Assembly: GCF_013166575.1 (NCBI RefSeq) | Contig: NZ_JABKKE010000003.1 | Coordinates: 124,001-188,000, forward strand | DNA length: 64,000 nt | From: Xylanibacter rodentium | GTDB lineage: Bacteria > Bacteroidota > Bacteroidia > Bacteroidales > Bacteroidaceae | Direction of reading: 5' to 3' | In this document: positions 61,255 to 64,000 of the stretch, piece by piece | Layout: each line of letters begins with the position of its first letter | How positions within the stretch are numbered: the first letter of the stretch is position 1 | Made by a program: the position numbers and the translations under genes | Notes under the pieces: generated by a model | What the model was told of the DNA's origin: nothing | The model's database searches: none | Seen by the model: the letters and a program-made list of their open reading frames with translations, nothing else

Positions 61255-62802
61255 CTAAAACCTCAACTTCATCTTTATTTCTCTTATCAATGCCAATGTT
61301 GCCGAAGAAATAATTTCTTTTTCTTTTGAAGAAAATACCAATCCCCAACATACTGAAATAAATATTATCGTAGTTGTGCACAAAACAATAATTAGTCGTA
61401 AAAACGATTCTTTTATATAAACCGTTACCAAACCACTTATTGACAATGTGATAATTGTTATTAACACCACAGGAACAACTATTACTTTATAGAAATCCAC
61501 ATATTGCATTCCACAATTCTTATGCGCATAATAGAGAATTATTGCACTCCCAATACCGTTCCATGTAACAATCCACACTATATAAAACCAGTAAGGTGAA
61601 AAGCCAAAATTAAAAAGCAATATACTTATAGGCAATGGTAAGAAATAAGAACATCCTCTATATATAGAATAATATTTTATTCTTCCCTCAGCAGTAATCG
61701 CACTTGTCAATGTTATAGTGAGTTGATCCAGCATATTCCTTGCAATCTCAAATCTAAAAAAACATACACTCCATTCAGGTACATTTTTTAGCCATAACCT
61801 CAAAATATAAGGAGTCTCAACAATAAAAGGAAAGGCAAAAAACGCTATAACAAGAAAAGACATCTTTGAGCTGAACAATGAAATACGCATCATATTTGCA
61901 ATTTCATGACTTCCTGCTTTTTTACCAATTACTGGATTGATAGCCATCAGCATAGTACGTGAAAAAACCATCAATTGCCCAGATATTTGGTTTGCCACAC
62001 CTTGTGCAGCACTTAATATGGTACCGAAAAAAGAATTCAATACAATTCCCATACCATATTGTGCAAACATCGAAGATGAAGAATTAACAAACCCCCATCC
62101 CGCAAATGAAGTCATTTCTTTCATCAGATTCTTATCATAGTATTTAGTAATACTGAATTTACATTCCGAATAATTTCGGTGACAATAAATCATAAGAATC
62201 AACATAAAAATCAATGATACCAAAGTTGTAAGCACACCATACAACACAAGTTTGTCTGCACAAACATATACTACTATCAATGCTATCGCCAATTTCATCA
62301 ACGTTTGGAGAATACCCATAATGCTCATATACCGCATATTCTCATGCGCATTGATAATTGCATTGTAAGGAACCGTCTGAATTGTAAATACCGTCGACAA
62401 AAGCATTAACTGATAAATCCATTTGGCAGAATTCATCCTCTCAGTGGGAATGTTCAGTATACCGTCAAAGAAAAAGAAATAAGCAATCTCAAATACTGCA
62501 ATCATCAACAACGACAACAAGAAATGAATGCTTATGCTTACAGTAAAAATACTCTTTTTAGTTTCCGGTTTTCCTTCTCCTTCTGCATAATTTATAAACC
62601 GTTGGGTCGTGGTAGACATTGCTGCATTTAAAAAGCCCAACATCCCTATAGCTCCACCTATAATACAAAATATACCAAAATCAGAAGCTCCAAGTGCATT
62701 TAAGATCAATCTGGTAGAATATAAAGATACTACCATGGACAATCCCATACTGAAATAAAGGTATCCACTATTTTTTAGGATCCTATTTGCTGTCTCTGAC
62801 AT
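61255..62802 (-). CDS. Wzx-type polysaccharide flippase
   Basis: 515 residues with 12-14 membrane helices; begins ILKNSGYLYFSMGLSMVVSL and has YSTRLILNALGASDFGIFCI, the usual start of Bacteroidetes MATE/MVF-like O-unit exporters. It flips the lipid-linked repeat unit to the periplasm. It overlaps the Wzy stop by 28 bp, so the two are coupled. Confidence 0.92.
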   Translation of the reverse strand: MSETANRILKNSGYLYFSMGLSMVVSLYSTRLILNALGASDFGIFCIIGGAIGMLGFLNAAMSTTTQRFINYAEGEGKPETKKSIFTVSISIHFLLSLLMIAVFEIAYFFFFDGILNIPTERMNSAKWIYQLMLLSTVFTIQTVPYNAIINAHENMRYMSIMGILQTLMKLAIALIVVYVCADKLVLYGVLTTLVSLIFMLILMIYCHRNYSECKFSITKYYDKNLMKEMTSFAGWGFVNSSSSMFAQYGMGIVLNSFFGTILSAAQGVANQISGQLMVFSRTMLMAINPVIGKKAGSHEIANMMRISLFSSKMSFLVIAFFAFPFIVETPYILRLWLKNVPEWSVCFFRFEIARNMLDQLTITLTSAITAEGRIKYYSIYRGCSYFLPLPISILLFNFGFSPYWFYIVWIVTWNGIGSAIILYYAHKNCGMQYVDFYKVIVVPVVLITIITLSISGLVTVYIKESFLRLIIVLCTTTIIFISVCWGLVFSSKEKEIISSATLALIREIKMKLRF

Positions 62803-64000
62803 GTTTTTTTGCTATTTACTATAAAATAAGGATAGAGCATCATTGTAAAAAGAGCAAAATTCATAATATGTGGTTGGCCAAATCCCATATTTATAACCAA
62901 TAAGATCCTGACCAAAACATCCCCCAACCCTATATTATATTCAACCACTTTACCAAAACAAAAACCAAACAAAATAGAATAAGGCAATATGCCTATGGCC
63001 AAAAGCAAATATAAAAGTCCGGCACATCCTTCCAATCCCATGTTATTCAATTCATCATATCCCACACCCCATAGGGTTATTGGCGAATCTGCAATTGTCT
63101 TCAATACTCCGGAAATACTCTCTGTACGTGCTCCTCCCGTCTTGCTTGCAAAATCTACTTTTCCATTATCATAAACTTTATCATATACAGCCATATTCAT
63201 AAAATCCTGACCAACATCTGTATACGATATAAAAAATATAGAACTGACAAGTATTCCACAAAACAAATATTTCGTACGCTTGTCTATATACTTTCTTAAA
63301 GATAACAAAAAACAAATTATTATTATTGCTATTGCAATATATCCACTTGTTGAAAGCGTTGTAAGCAAAGCTACAAAAAAGACGATCAGATATTTAAACC
63401 TCTTCTTATCAGGAAAAAGATAAGAACGGAACAATACAAAATATAAAGCTACAGAAAGTACGCATTGATATTGCCCAGGTTCACCAAACGGGCCACAATT
63501 TCGTTCACTATGCAAAGGTACAAAACGATAAATGAAGCCTCCGTAACTGTAAATATCACCATCGGAAAAAGACGGATACAAGAATGGATATAGAATGAAG
63601 CTGATACCGAATCCAAAAGTCCTTGTTATAGAAAATATTATTATACTTACAAGTGCTATATAATATATTATTTTTACCAGCCTTTGAATATAGTGCTTAG
63701 AATCTATCTTAAACGAAGCATATACAATTAACAATATCGAAGTTATGCTAAGAGTAGTTCCTATACTTAATGTAGAACTGACAACCACCAACAACATTGA
63801 TATAAAAAATACCCCGATGAAAGTCAGATATGATTTTTGAAGACGGGATACAGACGGTTTGAAAAACACATAGAATATACCCATCATAAGTACGAGAATA
63901 ATAAAACGATCATTACCTATAAATGACGGCAAAGCCATTCCGGCCGAAGACATCATAACATAGATATAAATATACTGGATGAAAGCCGCTTTATTCTCAA
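62775..64000 (-). CDS. Wzy-type O-antigen/capsule polymerase, 5' end outside window
   Basis: At least 408 residues; the frame is open to the window edge (ENKAAFIQYIYIYV lies before the ATG at 63956), so the real start is probably just outside. About 11 membrane helices with one large periplasmic loop (after VGQDFMNMA, to SPITLWGVGYDEL) fit O-antigen polymerase. It joins repeat units in the periplasm. First visible gene of the minus-strand locus. Confidence 0.85.
   Translation of the reverse strand, partial: ENKAAFIQYIYIYVMMSSAGMALPSFIGNDRFIILVLMMGIFYVFFKPSVSRLQKSYLTFIGVFFISMLLVVVSSTLSIGTTLSITSILLIVYASFKIDSKHYIQRLVKIIYYIALVSIIIFSITRTFGFGISFILYPFLYPSFSDGDIYSYGGFIYRFVPLHSERNCGPFGEPGQYQCVLSVALYFVLFRSYLFPDKKRFKYLIVFFVALLTTLSTSGYIAIAIIIICFLLSLRKYIDKRTKYLFCGILVSSIFFISYTDVGQDFMNMAVYDKVYDNGKVDFASKTGGARTESISGVLKTIADSPITLWGVGYDELNNMGLEGCAGLLYLLLAIGILPYSILFGFCFGKVVEYNIGLGDVLVRILLVINMGFGQPHIMNFALFTMMLYPYFIVNSKKTCQRQQIGS

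Overview
The window looks like the chromosome of a member of the Bacteroidales, most likely Prevotellaceae. Several features support this. Promoters carry the Bacteroidetes -7 box (TAnnTTTG) in front of many genes, and Shine-Dalgarno sequences are mostly absent. There are two periplasmic-sensor regulators with Y_Y_Y domains, a secreted protein with a GRRV...PGIY type C-terminal sorting domain, an AsnA asparagine synthetase, and a large LptD. No rRNA, phage, insertion sequence or CRISPR array was seen. There is one tRNA gene, tRNA-Arg(CCG).

Layout. 0-6 kb: a GH16 endo-glucanase (cut by the window start), a secreted protein that shares its non-catalytic domain, and a divergent membrane sensor with a C-terminal HTH; together they look like a small glucan-use locus. 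6-16 kb: an SGNH esterase, an Hsp20 chaperone, ilvA and ridA (threonine deaminase and the enzyme that clears its reactive product), and mfd translationally coupled to a kinase-less AraC-type sensor. 16.3-26.4 kb: housekeeping genes for a dolichol-phosphate-mannose-type synthase, PlsC, a metallophosphoesterase, a stand-alone MetH reactivation domain, dihydroorotase, a DUF4369 lipoprotein, an FtsB-like protein, DnaX and an ADP-ribosylglycohydrolase. 26.4-41.5 kb: DUF805, asnA, an SH3b membrane protein, tRNA-Arg, pepT, a CPA2 antiporter, lptD, an HD protein and an OadA/PycB-like carboxyltransferase, separated by repeat-rich gaps. 41.7-64 kb: one long minus-strand surface-polysaccharide locus with a helicase at its promoter-distal end. 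It holds a WecG/TagA transferase, five GT4 enzymes, GT2/GT8/GT32-like/GT-D-like transferases, LbH acetyltransferases, two membrane acyltransferases, a sugar epimerase, a Wzx flippase and a Wzy polymerase that runs off the window end.

The most unusual content is of two kinds. (1) In the polysaccharide locus, two genes (an LbH acetyltransferase and a membrane acyltransferase) are each interrupted near the 5' end by a run of nine Gs. Deleting one G in each restores a frame that aligns with an intact paralogue elsewhere in the same locus. Four further genes carry in-frame runs of 7-8 G or C. This looks like slipped-strand phase variation of O-acetylation/acylation. (2) Dispersed palindromic repeats occur in intergenic gaps and also, in frame, inside coding genes: two insertions in mfd (about 78 and 37 codons) and one in the WecG/TagA gene (about 31 codons). 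A different 79-bp repeat occurs seven times between 26.4 and 39.7 kb, and a 585-bp element with 49-bp terminal inverted repeats lies at 38.8-39.4 kb.
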